A stretch of DNA of 64,000 nucleotides from Coffea arabica (GCF_036785885.1 NC_092323.1:18360501-18424500), one strand, 5' to 3'; counted from the stretch's first letter, positions 49,781 through 62,200 are shown. Numbers and translations: made by a program. The notes: generated by a model not told the origin, from the sequence alone.

Positions 49781-50991
49781 GTTAATTTTTGTAAATAGTG
49801 GTAAGTAGGGTCGAATCCACAGGAATTGGGTGAAACTGTTTTTTTTCAAATTCACAGTAACAAAGGGGGTGTTTTTATGCAGAAGGTGACAATCAAAGAA
49901 ATTCAAATAAAATCTAAGAAACTACTAAAAATTAAACAACAATTTACTAAAATCAAATGAATAATAATTAAGGCTCTAGTCAAGAAATAATTTCAGCAAT
50001 GGTTCACCTAAGTGATCATCGATGCAAAGCCAATCCCAATTATTTACCAATAAATAGGTTATAACTGCCAAACAAGCGATAACAGTCAACCTCTCCTTAC
50101 TGTGTCGGTGATTAAGGTACACCCGTTAATCACTGCCCTAATTGAGAAATAATCCTAAGTACGCCCAAAAGATTTAATTCCCCAATTGCCTTACGTATTA
50201 GAGGAGCTCTATTCTAACCAAATAACGCACTACCAGGGTTATTTCAGATTAGCCCGCATATCCTCCTGACACAAACCCAATCATGCCAGTTGTTACTATT
50301 TCAAGGCAATTAAACAATTATGAATTTAATGCTCTAATTGACAATAGATTACCAAATTAACTAATTATACGGGTCCAAGACAATCAATTAATTAAATAAT
50401 CATAAGCACTACAATCAAGGAATATGCGAATACCAATAAATAAAAGAAAAAGATGAAATTAAATCGATCTCACAATTTTAGACGACTCAATGCCTCCGTT
50501 GTTCCTTGACTAGACAAAGGGATTTAACTCATCCCTTGTCTACTCCTACCGAAAAGAAAAGAAAAGCAACTAAAGATGAAAGGAAAAGTCAAAGGCTAAG
50601 CTTCCCCTCTGACATGCGTAGGAAGTAAAAAAAGAAGCCAAAAGGGAAAAGTTCTCCCCAAAAGCTAAAAGGAGTCCTCTCCAATTTAATTACTAACTAA
50701 GTCTTCTAAGTGCGGCGGCTCCCAACAGGAAGAAGAAGCCCTTCAACCGTCCTTCCTTCACCGAATTTACCAAAATGGGCGTAATATCTTCTTTTCCAAA
50801 ATTGCCCCTGGGGTCACTCTGTGGCTTGGACTTCTTTTCTATCAAATTGACACTTTTTATCATATTTTCATTCTACTCCCTGAAATAGATGCAAAATACT
50901 AGAAGTGAGTAAAATCCAATAATTAATTCACATCTGGTCAGGTAATAGGGGAGATTAATAATAAAATAAATGATAAAATTGCACCCTATCA
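49781..50991 (-). mobile_element. LTR d, reversed (U5 end missing)
   Basis: 1211 bp, truncated at the same base as LTR a. Its U3 end forms the right border of the insertion. Confidence 0.85.
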
Positions 50992-50996
50992 CCCTC

Positions 50997-51423
50997 CATT
51001 TGGATATGTTGCCACTGCATTGGCCTCATCTTCTGCTCCTGAATTGCATCCAATATTTAGTTTTCTTAGCGAAATGGATGGTACGTCTCCTATTCTAGAT
51101 CTTTTCAATTATTACAGTCTCCGGTAATCTACAGTCGTACATACGTCGATCTAGCCTATATCTATTATTGGATACGGTTAGTCAGGAGATTTTATCACGT
51201 ATCGTTCTCAAAATGATTATGATAGCAGTACGACCGTAGAGTCGGTCGATGAGGAGGACATAGGACTCGATGCTTTTCCCATAGATCTTGCGTCTCCGAT
51301 CAATGCACCACAGGAGCCTATAGTTTTATGTGAACGCTGCAGACGATGGCCTAAAAGATTTTGTTGTCCGTCCACAACACTAAGTGATAAAGGCGAGGGC
51401 AAAAGGTGCACTGGGAGTTAATA
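50997..51423 (+). pseudogene. C-terminal part of the PMD protein gene
   Basis: Continues the frame interrupted at 39,449 (FGYVATALASSSAPELHP...). After two stops it includes an acidic stretch and CERCRRWPKRFCC, ending in a stop at about 51,421. It marks the 3' end of the Mutator-like element's coding part; the element's terminal repeat was not found. Confidence 0.6.
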
Positions 51424-53460
51424 TTATCATTTCATGCACTTCTTTTTAAATTTGAACATTCCTAGGCGTTGATATTATCAATATGCTATTTAGCATATTT
51501 TAAACTTCTATTATTTTAATGGTTATCGTTATTTTTAAATTTCATCATTTCACCATTTCACGCTATCAAATTTTTCTTCTTTTCTATTTTTTTCTTTTTA
51601 TTTTTTATTGCGCAATAGATTTATATTTATAACCTCTTAGGTTATATTAAAAATTATTTTTATGTTTAACTACCCACTATCATATATACTTTTACTTCTA
51701 TTCTTTTAAAAATCCACTATGAAATTATAATTTATTGGTATATTTTATTTAGATAAATGTCAATTTTATAAAAAAAATTTAAAATCAACACTTATACATA
51801 ATAATTTCAACGATTATTTTTCAAAAAGATTTGGACAATGCTTCTTATTGTAAATTGAATGAGGTTTTTTCTTTAAAAAACCTTTTCTTAGGGTTTAATA
51901 TAAGATAAAAATAATTGATTTAGCAAATCTGTCTTGATCTTTTTCTTGCGTTTCAACTTTGGAAAAATTTTTAACCAAAAAGACTGCCAGGCTTAGTCCG
52001 TCAGGTAGCATAAGTTTTTAATAAAACAAAAAATTCTACCTCTAAAAAATTAAAGCAAAAGGGATAATAATATCAGAAACCTCCCTTCGGCTTTCTTTTA
52101 ATATCACTTATTACTCCTAAAATTTTAAAAATACCACTTACCTACTAAGACAAAATCTTGAAAAATCCTGAACTACACTTTTGCACTTTTTGTTAACCAA
52201 AAATATTCTTAAATGATTTTATATGCTCCATTTTTATTGAGTTGCTTATCTATCAAAAGTTTCCTCTTCAGGAACCTAAATTCTCTAACTTTCCAATAAT
52301 GCAGGCTGATGCCTCATTAAAAAGGAAAACCCCAATAAATATATGCAATGGGTTTAGTTGGCTCGGCAATAGTAGTTTTATACCCAACCCTTGTCAGACC
52401 AATATTCTTCCAGCTTATTATTTTTTTGCCAATAATCTGAGCAATTCGCCCATATTTTAGGGGACATCCATTTTATATCTCAACTTGTTACATCTGACCG
52501 GCTTGCTTTTATAATTGTCTTGCCATTCAAAGTTAAGTATAAGGGATAATACCGTAAACCTCCTTTGAGATTTCTCTTAATATCACTTATCTTCCTTATT
52601 TTTGTTGTTTGAGTAACAAAATTAATAAAAATTCCAAACAACCCCTTTGCTCATTTTGCTAAATAAAAATGTTCCTAAGCCACTTGTTTACTCCAGAAAA
52701 AAAATCACCACCTAAAAGCCAATCTCTAGTTATACCATCACATCACATAGTTATACTACATTTGTAAATAAATATATTAGCAGCAATTATATACTTAAAA
52801 ATGATTTCTTATGAGCCTTATTTTTTTCCCAACCTTTTCTCAATCAATGGTCTAAACTTTGAAGCTGCACTACATCGTAATATAATTTTCCTGCAGGGCC
52901 CATGATTTGGATAAGTACTTTATGGAAAGTGTTTCGTGAATTGAATGTGTTGAAGGCGATGTTCAAAATGAAATACATGAAGAACCCCTTTGTTTTCCCT
53001 TTGTGAATGAGGTATTGTGGCCAGAAATTTGTGAAGCAAAGATATAAGTACAATGACTTTTTCTTTGTTTTGGTTTCTCTCTTAGTTACTGTGTAATTAT
53101 GATGTTTGACTTTTACTTTGTTTTGGATTGTCTCTTAACTATCGCGTATGAATTCTGAAGATGATGCAGAAAAATGAGTATATAAAACAGAAGACATGAA
53201 TACAAAGTCTTTTCATTAATTCTTGAGTTTCTATGCAGGCATATCAAAACTAAGATGTGGAGAAATTAATAAGAACACTGCCGTGTTGCTTTTCAGTTTT
53301 CAACCAACTTAAGGACGTTTCTTTATTTCCTCGTGACAAAGGGCATCAGAACAGAACTTTCCTTCTTTTAATGTGAAGTGGGAAAAATCAAGACAAGCAC
53401 CTCGAATTCGCAATTTTCATCATGTCTTGGCTAGATTACAAAGGCAATTTTTTTTTTTTT
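51424..53460. other. AT-rich interval with repeat ends, no gene
   Basis: Two stretches starting gggataata near 52,061 and gggataataccgtaaacctc near 52,553 look like diverged ends of the foldback family at 27.4 kb. Both continue with 'tttaatatcactta' or 'cttaatatcactta'. Nothing else is recognisable. Confidence 0.35.
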
Positions 53461-53474
53461 TTCTAATTTAATCA

Positions 53475-53615
53475 CCTCTACCGGGCTGACATAGCCCAGT
53501 AGGAGGACTAAAACTGCAAGAAAAAAAAAAAGGTTGGTCATATCTTTCAATTTTGAGATTCCAGTCAAAGCTAGAATCTACCTATTGACCCAAGGCAGCC
53601 TTTTTTTTTTTTTTT
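53475..53615 (-). repeat. SINE-like repeat, copy 2
   Basis: The reverse complement matches 27,270-27,400 over most of its length (tagattctagctttgactgg against tagattctagctttgattgg) and has a T-run at its right end. Confidence 0.4.
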
Positions 53616-53875
53616 TTTATTACTTCTGCAGATGCTGCTTGGGCAACATTTTACTTCAACCTCGCTGCCAGTCATTTGTTTAAAAAAAATATAATAATTG
53701 TTTGCTGCCGGCTTACAGCAATAGTTTTGTATCGACCCGTGTCAGAACAACATTCATCCAATATTTTATTTTTTCAGCTACATTCTAAGTAGTTAGCCTT
53801 AGGGATAAGGGAGCACGGAGGATTGAATTAGTAGCACAAAAGATATTAATAATTTCTTGTATACCAAACATAAGG

Positions 53876-54287
53876 GTACAAATGAACTGAATCGAGTTGA
53901 ATTTTAACCTAATCGAATCGAGCCTAAAGTTAACTTTACGAAACTTGAACTTGAGGTCGAACTCGACGAGTTCAAAATATCAAATTTGAGTTCGAGTTCG
54001 AGATTGAGCTTAAAAATAAATATTTAATTTTTAAAAATGAATAAAATACTATTTTTTTAACAAATAATAAAATATTAGGATTATATATATAATTTTACTA
54101 TTAAAATAAAAAAAAATATATATATATATAATCAAACTAGTGAGCCGCTCGCGAGCTAACAAATTTGATATTTTTTAACTCTTTTAACTCGAGTTCAACT
54201 TACTTAGCTCGAGTTGAACTTGAGTTCGATATTGACTGAATTTGACTCGAGTTTCGCGAGCGATTCGCTTCGTTTGCAACTCTAACC
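53876..54287. mobile_element. hAT-type MITE, diverged copy
   Basis: Same architecture as 56,034-56,429: subterminal tcgagt/actcga-rich arms around an AT-rich core with a TA run, ending gtttgcaactctaac. Ends are decayed and no target duplication is certain. Confidence 0.5.
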
Positions 54288-55029
54288 AAACCGATCAAGG
54301 TGTATCATTGCTTACAATTCTTTAACAGGCCATTTCCTGCCAACCTATTCATTTAAGAAGCTATAATGAAATTTGGCAGAAAAAAAAAAAGCTATGATGA
54401 AATGGGTTTTTTTATTTTTTATTTTTTGGGCGGTTTGTTTTTTCTATTTGGTTTCCTAAAGGTACAAATAAGCACATCAAAAAATGGGAAAACTGCACAA
54501 ATGACCCTCATATTTGAGTTTTGTAGTCTTTTTATTACTCACTTTTAGAATGATTCATTTTGATCCCTTGCATAAGGGATTTCACGCTTTTTCAGTCCAC
54601 ACTTTTACTATGGTATTTTTTGACCCTTCACATATCCAAAATGTCCTATTTTTGTCCCAATTCTCATTTTTAGCTACATTTTTACTTTTGATTCTAACTT
54701 TGACAAAGGTTTTCATCAATGTGGTAATGTGGTATACAAGCCTTCAGTGACCTTGTTTACAGATCTGCCCGGCAGAGGACCTATCTTTCTCGTGACAACT
54801 GAATAGCTTCTTGATCTTGTGTAGATTCATCAGCCCAGAGAAGCTGGTGGGACATGAGAACGAGTTCCTGATTTTCTTACTTCTTCAAGCAGCTCCCACC
54901 TCTGCCCATCTTGCAAATGATCCCACTGCGTGCAGTTTACAACTTCTGCCATTTTTGGACGGTCTTCTGGTGTTGAGTTTCGGTGCAAAGCACTGCAACC
55001 TGAAGAATTGTCTCAAGGAACACATATTT
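54288..55029. other. Interval with one weak exon candidate (minus strand)
   Basis: On the minus strand, after a ttcttcag acceptor near 55,000, a frame runs about 57 codons (including MAEVVNCTQWDHLQDGQRW) and stops at 54,830-54,832. I do not recognise the protein. It adjoins the end of the duplicated block and has no counterpart in the left copy. Confidence 0.2.
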
Positions 55030-57177
55030 CCAGAACAGTAGCAAGGAGAGTTACTCAGCTTTGCTACTGAGACCATCCGGAGTAGGAATAGACACATGGA
55101 GCGTTCCTGAACAGTATTCTGATCTTACATTTCATCTATATGCCTACTTGAGTTTTTCTAATCTCTTTAACACCTGACAAAGCTTTGAGCAATTTAAATG
55201 AGAGAAAAATACCTTAGAGCCAGAGACATAAACCCTCAGAATTGCTTTGCGCTTAGCTTAATAAGTTTCTGCCAAAAAAAAAAAAAAACAATTTTCGATG
55301 GACATTTTTGGTGCTAAACTAGAGTGTTATGTGTAGTAGTCCTTTCCAAATAACCAACAGTGTACAAATATTTATAGTTTTTGTCAATTACTAATACAAG
55401 AATTTACAAAGAACTACAGCAGTGAGAAACATGATTCATTAGAGTGCTAGGCTAACGCTCTCCTTTACAATGAACTACTGCACTGTTGAACATGATTTGT
55501 AAGATTGCCACACTAAACATTCGAACCACTCTCCAGTTAATGCAGGAGGCAGAATCAAATGCATCCAGGGTGCAAACCAGAGGTGCTGAATTGTTTGAAC
55601 ACGATGTCTATTCCCCAGAAGTAGAAGATCAAGGTCAAAATGATTTCTGAACTCACAGTTGCCAGAGAAACAAACTTTTAATGGCATAGGATATTTGGAG
55701 CCAGAGCTACGTACAGCCAAAAAGGACATGAATCCCAAGGATGTATAAGGTGATACTTTAGGAGAACTAAAACCCGAAAGGAAGAAAGTTAGCAGCAATG
55801 GGATTGAGTAAAGCAAAAGTAGGAAATCCAATCCTAAAAGTTTTGAAGCAACTCAGATCCCACATTAGAGCTCTCAGTTTAGAATCTACTAGCTCACTGC
55901 ACATGGTAATTTTTCAAGAAAACCCTATCAAGAAGAAAATTACACAGTTAGGAAGGAGGTGGCGGTGAATTTGGTGGTAGTATTGAAGGTAAATCATAGG
56001 ATGGTTCAATTTCTTCAAAAAGGCAATTCAAACTAGGGCTGCAAACGAGTCGAGTCGAATCGAGTTTTAGACTAATCGAGCCGAGTCTCGATTAAATTTT
56101 ACCAAGCTCGAACTCGACGAGCCGGCAAATTTAAAGCTCGAGCTCGAAAAAAAAAATAATTATTTTATTTTTTAAAAAATAAATAAAATAATATTTTTTT
56201 CTTAATAAATAATAAAATATTAAGGATATATATGTAATTTTACTATTAAAATAAGAAAATAAAAAATATATATACTTAAAATAAAAAATATATATATATA
56301 CTTAAAATATAAAAAATAAAAAATATTATATATATATATACTCGAGCTCGCGAGCTATCGAGCTTAATATTTTGAGCTCGAGTTCGAGCTCGATTTCGAC
56401 TCGAGCCGCTCGATTCGTTTGCAGCCCTAATTCAAACCCAGGTGACCCAATTTCGATGAACATGCTTCAAGATCCAATCAAATTCAAATCCAATTGAGGA
56501 AAAGGTTCTGGCATCTCAATTCAATCGATGGAAGGTTGAACCTCTTTTGAATTTAAGGTTGAATTTGTAATGGATGTTAAACCAAAGTTCATCTAAATTG
56601 GCATTTCATTATAAAGCAACTCAGTGCGTGCCATGGATGCTCACTCTTATATTATTATCTTCTTGAATATAGAAATGTAAGTTGGCAAAACTTTGGGTGC
56701 AAGACAACCAACTCAAACACCAAGAAAAACTTTCAATTAAATTAAAATTTGAACTAGAGACAGCCGACTTCAGAAAAAATGACTTCCTAAATGACTTAGG
56801 CAGAAACGAAGCCTGCCAAAGAAAAAGCTTCAAAGGGCTAATATCCAACGTGACATAAATTTAAAGATTAGTTTGCAATCACTTTAGACTACAAATAACA
56901 CTTTGACACAAGAACTATAATGTAAAGCTTTAACCAAAAATGCTAAATATACAAATGAATTTAGCTTGGTTAAAATATTTTTGACCATTTCATTATGCAC
57001 AATTAAGAATTTTAGAGGAACATAATAATGCTGCGATACTGAGTTACAGTCATATTGCATGATGATGATTCTGCCTAAATTTTGAAAAGTGAATGAGATA
57101 CTCACATGCTCTAGCAGTAGATCATCCTCCTTCAAGCCAAAAGAAATCTATTGCACACTGACCAGTTGCAAGTTCCA
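55030..57177. repeat. Duplicated distal block, right copy (diverged; left copy 20,850-22,520)
   Basis: The reverse complement matches 20,850-22,520 in colinear patches with indels, more diverged than the PPR blocks. No reading frame is kept in both. Confidence 0.65.
56034..56429. mobile_element. hAT-type MITE
   Basis: Terminal inverted repeats TAGGGCTGCAAACGAGTCGAG-like (left) and cgattcgtttgcagcccta (right), flanked by the 8-bp duplication ATTCAAAC (56,026-56,033 and 56,430-56,437). 396 bp, non-coding, with a TA-rich core. Confidence 0.9.
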
Positions 57178-57516
57178 AAAGATGTTGAGTGAATGGCCCA
57201 AAAGGTCACTAAATTATTAAAAATGATACCTTCTAGTCACCAAACTTTTTTTGTGATCGAAAAGGTCACTAAACTCGCAAAAACTCTCCAGCGGAGTCAT
57301 TTTACCGAATTTCAACGGTTTCTCGTCCGGTGGCATGGGCAATATGGAGTGGAGGAATATAGTAAAGGGGCAAAAATGGCCGAAAGGTACTATCCTGAGA
57401 ATTGCAAAACCCAAAAAAGCACATTGAACGAATTCAAAAGTTTTGGAATTGAGAGGCTTGGGATAGAATCATAGAAGAGATCAACAGTGAAAGATTGCAT
57501 AGCCAAACCGAAACTT

Positions 57517-57912
57517 TCTTGACTGGCCTAATATTTGTTAAAGGAACATCTATATCATCCAACTGAAGCTGCTCATTGATATTGAACAATACTTCAACAA
57601 TGGCCTCTGCAAATGGTATGCTATTGATTACTGTTTCTTGGGCTCTCCGCACTTTTGCAGCTGCAACTAGCTTCATTGCTTCTGTCACTTTTTGGGTGTT
57701 TTTTACTGTTTCCATCCTCTCCCTAAGCTCACGGTGGCCATTTGAAAAAGGGGCACTCTCGAAATATGATAAACATCAAACCTTTTTGTATCTGTAATTG
57801 TTTGATAATTTGATATGCGATGGGGGTTGAGCTGAGATGAGGAAGAAATTGAAGAGGGGTCACAAATTGAAGGTTTTAAGGAGACCGTTGTCGATATATT
57901 GGAGCAAGACAT
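57517..57912 (-). pseudogene. Captured fragment of the chloroplast ATP synthase gamma subunit gene
   Basis: From ATG 57,912 the frame encodes a Ser-rich plastid transit-like peptide beginning MSCSN. After a frame change it continues with VKNTQKVTEAMKLVAAAKVR, then EVLFNINEQLQ and PLTNIRPVKKVS. This is the N-terminal helix of the gamma subunit, the rotor shaft of CF1. Similarity ends near 57,517, so only about the first third of the protein is present. The frame change between transit peptide and mature part means no proper protein is made. Confidence 0.85.
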
Positions 57913-58136
57913 CATAGTTTGCACATTACAGGTTTCAAACAACAAGATGCAGCAAAAGAAATCGAGGGTTTAAGGTTAGAAAGATCGAGCTTTTGGCGAT
58001 TCTGGAGAAAGGGTTTTTGGAATTTGAAGTTGGATTTCGACCTGTTTTGCTTGGGAGAGGGAATGGTAAAAGAAGATCCAAATAATGAAATAGTTGAACG
58101 CCCGCAGGAGATGAAATTCCGGCCGGCGGCTATCAA
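57910..58136 (-). pseudogene. Second captured 5' fragment, unidentified
   Basis: A 74-codon frame beginning MIAAGRNFISCGRSTISLF, rich in Ser, Lys and Arg with few acidic residues, reads like an organelle-targeting leader. It runs into the ATP synthase fragment in the same orientation, so the Pack-MULE may produce a chimeric transcript. No family recognised. Confidence 0.35.
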
Positions 58137-58699
58137 ATTGGTTTTAGATCTTCTTTTAACAGTTCAGGTGAAACCGTCTAGATTCTCAGGATAGTACCTT
58201 CTAGATTCCAACTCATCCCTGGTCGCTTTACCCAGTCCATTGAAATCACCAGCTTCACAATTTCCTCGGCTGCTCTTATTTTTGAGATGGGTTTAGGCTG
58301 TAAATACTCGTTATTTGCTGTTTTGATTTGGTTTACAGGCGGACAAAGTCACTATTTTTTTACCGCAGAGAAGACTATTTCAATCTATGGGTTCAAACTT
58401 GGTTTGTGAATGAGACAATCCATGGCTTCACCTATTCCAATAACCTTTCAAACATTTTTGCCCCTTGACTATATTTCTCCAATCCACATTGCCCATTCCA
58501 CCGGACGAGGAACCGCTGAAATTCAGTAAAATAACTCTGATGGAGAGTTTTTGCGAGTTTAGTGACCTTTTCGGCCACAAAAAAGGTTTGATGATCAGAT
58601 GATGCCATTTTTAATATTTTAGTGACCTTTTGGGCCATTCACTCAAAGATGTTATACCATAGCCAAATGCACTGTCTTCTCTAAAGAGTTTCCACTCAA

Positions 58700-59258
58700 C
58701 AAATATTATGTGGTATTTGCATAATTTAATTTTAAATTTAAATTCATATTATGTGGTATAATCTAAGCTGCTAGTGTAAAAGAAAATTATACACTGACAG
58801 CGTGTAAAAAAAAGTTATCCATAATTTATTATAAGCAAATTTTAGATGGCAGAAAAAATGTAAAGCATGCATTTTTTTGTGTGTGATATGGATATTTAAT
58901 TATTAGGCATAAAGTTTGAGCATGTTTGTTAGTTCTTAAGGCAAAAAAAACTTGGGAATTGTTTTTGAAAGAAAAGAAACGAGAAAAATTGAAAAAACTA
59001 TTCTTGGTATCTCTATTTTATTTTATTTTGTCCTTTCGTATGTTTAAGTTGAGCTTCGAAAAAAGTATGTTTAAGTTGCTCTATATGAAGTATAGTGATT
59101 CTAATGTCACTCTTTTAACTAATAAAGCTTCCACAATTTTTTGATGGATTTATTTTGAAGCTATTAGTTAAATGGGAGTAAGATTATTTATGTGGTTTAG
59201 ATACAAATATAAAGAGAAATAATGAGTTTTGTATCAATCACCGAGCTGAAATTTTAAC
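58700..59258. repeat. Duplicated block A, right copy
   Basis: Reverse complement of 796-1374, including a truncated copy of the MITE at 1273-1440. Joined at 59,260 to the sequence equivalent to 20,188 of the left copy. Confidence 0.8.
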
Positions 59259-59261
59259 TCT

Positions 59262-62200
59262 ATTTGAACAGATGTTATATAGGGTGTGGTTTGAAGTAAT
59301 TTTTGCAGTTTAGACTCATCCATCTGAGAATGGTAAGATAGCAATTAATGGACTTTGAGTCAAAATAGGGCACCTGTACATCTTTTCCTCTACAAGTACT
59401 ATATCTCAATCATGAAATATAGCGATTAAATATTAATAACTTCAATTGAAATCACATTCTCTGTAAAATTGAATAAACTTGATTTTAACCTCTAATTATA
59501 TCTTACATTCTTAACGAGCCTGCATGATAGATTAGATCCAAAAAAATGTAAGCCATAGTCCTAGTTTTGCTGAAGTTCGACATTCAGATTGAGAAGTGGG
59601 AGTATTCCGCTAGTTTTTTTTTTTTTTTTTTTTTTTTAAATCGAATGTGCTAAATTGATTTTTAAACTAGCACAAAGTCAATGGCATCTTAGCCATGCAC
59701 GTGAAGACAGTGTGGAAGAATAACACAGTCTAAGCTAAACCTCAGCTAAATTTGGAATAATACACTAACTCAGAACATATATCTTAACTTCATTCTGGAA
59801 ACATTTCTACGAGGCCTCGTTGAAATCCACCTTAGGACACAAAAATAGATTTTCAACATGAGCAAGAAGATTTAATTTTCTGAACAGCATCCAAAAACAT
59901 GTGACCATCAGAACGATATTTTTGCTACACTCCTACTGAATGTCTATACAATTTAGTATAGCATTGACAATTAAAGGGGAAGTGATCAGAATACTTTTTT
60001 CTGGATCAAGCTTAAAGAGTTTGGGTTCAGTCAAATGTAGTGAAACAAAAAAAAAAATCAATAACCATGACTATCCTAGGGACCTCAAACTATGAATCCA
60101 AAGCAAGAAACTGGTCTAGAAAGTTTTTACACTTATAAACTGGCTGCAACTTTGGCACCACTTAAGAATCAAAATAAAAGTAACAATTTTATCTCAGAAA
60201 AAAATTTCTTGAAATTCCAGAAATGCAGCTTAAAACTTTTCCAGAAATTCAAAGTCACAAACTATATTTGCATATGACATTTCATTTCTTATCTACAATA
60301 AATTAAAATATTAGTTATCCAAAGCAAAATTTACAGGCAAGCTAAAGTACCAACACCCATGAAAAACGAAGAAAAAAGAACCTGTACAAGTTACCACTAA
60401 AGTGATATGCCACACTGAGGTTCTCCATGGAAAGATTGACAAGAGGTCACTCATAAGAAGTGGTACAAATACAATTAATGGCAGCAGATTTCTTTGATCT
60501 GCTACACTTATCAATTGAACTACCCCAAGCAAAGCGGCTTCACCACCAAACTGGAGATCTTTGAGGTATTTCACAAAATATGACCAACAGATCTCCTCTA
60601 AGGTTCAATTGCATCAAAGATGATAAGTGACAACAGGATCCAAATGTTAGTTTCAACAAATTAAAGTTTAGGGGTCAAAAGACACCAGGGCCAACATGTT
60701 ACAACTAATGTGAAGGTCCTCTTTGTCCCCCATCCATGAACTTCTTGCTATCAGGATCAGTCTTCAGCATTAACATTAGTAGAGAAGGATTGCTCTGATT
60801 TCCAGCGGATGAATCAAGTAAAATGGAAAACGTAGATGCATCCAGCAAGAATCCTCTGTGAACCATTTCTTCATGATAGACCACTGCATCATCATAATGA
60901 CCTCCCTTAAGGAGTCCTTGCAGAATGACATTGTATGTAACACTATTTGCCAAGCAACCCTTCTCTTCCATTTTTCCAATAAGCTCTTTAGCTTCGATGA
61001 GCAGACCTTCTGAAAGCAGGCCAGAAATCATGGTGTTGTATGTTATGACGTTAGGGTCCAATCCTTTAAGGAAGAGATTTTTGAAAAGATGTCGGGCACT
61101 ATCGAGCCTCCTGCATTTGCACAACCCATCAAGCATGATATTGTACATTTCAATGTAAAGATCTGCTCCATCAGCTTCCATTGCATGGAATAACTGCAAT
61201 GCTTCGTCAACATGTCCAGTCTTGCATAATCCATCCAACACGACACAGTAAGTGTGAAAATCAGGCTTCATGCCAGAAGCTTGCATCTCGTTGAAAATTT
61301 CTCGTGCACTAAGATACCTTCCTGAACTAAATAACCCCTGCAACACAGTGCTATAAATAACAATATCAGGTGTTAAACCTTTATGTGGAATCTCTCGAAA
61401 GAGCTTCATGGCTGCTTCCAATTTCTTGGTCTTGTAATAGGCATTTATTAGAATACCATAGCAATGGAGATCGGGTGTAAGACCGCTAGCAATTATGGTA
61501 TTGAAAACTCTACTTGCGTCATCTATTCGACTCTGTAAACAGTACCCATCCATTAAGGAACTGTATGTGACCAGGTCGGGATTTTGACCTTGTTGGATCA
61601 TGATCTGGACTACCTCTTCAGCATCTTCTATATGCCCTTCCTTACATAGTGCATCCACCACTATACTAAAAGTAATAACATCTGGAACAATTTTATAAAC
61701 CTTCATCTCAGCAAAGAGCTTGTCAACTTCCTTCCATCTGCTTAAGCTGCACAGACCCAGAATCAAACAACTGTAAGTGACAACATTCGGGGGAATGTCC
61801 TTTTCAATCATCTCCTGTAAGAGGGCAAGAGCTTCATCAACCATTTTATCCTTGCACAAGCTGTCAATGACAGTATTGTAAATAATTGCAGTAGGTTTAC
61901 AAGGTCTTCCTCGTTTTTCCATTGCTCTGAGGAATTCAATGGCTGTTTGAGTGTTTCCTGCCTTACAGATCCCATCTATCACAATCCCCAACATAGTTTC
62001 ATTGGGTTTACAAAGTTTTTGCTTGATTATCTTTTTGAACAATTCTTGCGCCTCAGGAACCTTATGGTCTCGAAAGAGTCCCTTAAGTAAAGTGCTAAAG
62101 GTGACTACATCGGGAACAAAACCACTTTTGTAGAAGCCAGCCAACGTAGAAAAAGCTAAATTCACTCGGCCCACGACGCAGTAACAATTAATCACTATAT

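Larger units (their letters stand above)
39450..50991. mobile_element. Palindromic (inverted-dimer) LTR retroelement insertion
   Basis: One 11.5-kb insertion, flanked by the target duplication CCCTC (39,445-39,449 and 50,992-50,996), whose two outer ends are both the U3 start of the same LTR (TGATAGG on the left, its complement CCTATCA on the right). From the left: LTR a (+), 3' internal region, LTR b (+), primer-binding site, ORF and non-coding centre, then in reverse primer-binding site, LTR c (-), 3' internal region, LTR d (-). Each arm is about 4.3 kb once a hAT insertion in LTR b is removed. The unique centre is about 2 kb. No reverse transcriptase is encoded. The host PMD reading frame resumes after the right duplication, which supports one insertion event. 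An assembly error at an inverted repeat remains possible. Confidence 0.8.
57187..58644. mobile_element. Pack-MULE with captured gene fragments
   Basis: Long terminal inverted repeats of about 200 bp (57,187-57,388 and 58,442-58,644), both starting gagtgaatggcccaaaaggt, flanked by the 9-bp target duplication AAAGATGTT (57,178-57,186 and 58,645-58,653). These are Mutator hallmarks. There is no transposase. The interior carries a fragment of the nuclear gene for chloroplast ATP synthase gamma and probably a second gene's 5' part. It is absent from the left copy of the duplication. Confidence 0.9.

Noticed and set aside
60311..60574. 87-codon frame downstream of PPR copy 2
   Set aside because: It begins with GTG and has no ATG. 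The left copy lacks an equivalent start. Treated as 3' untranslated sequence.
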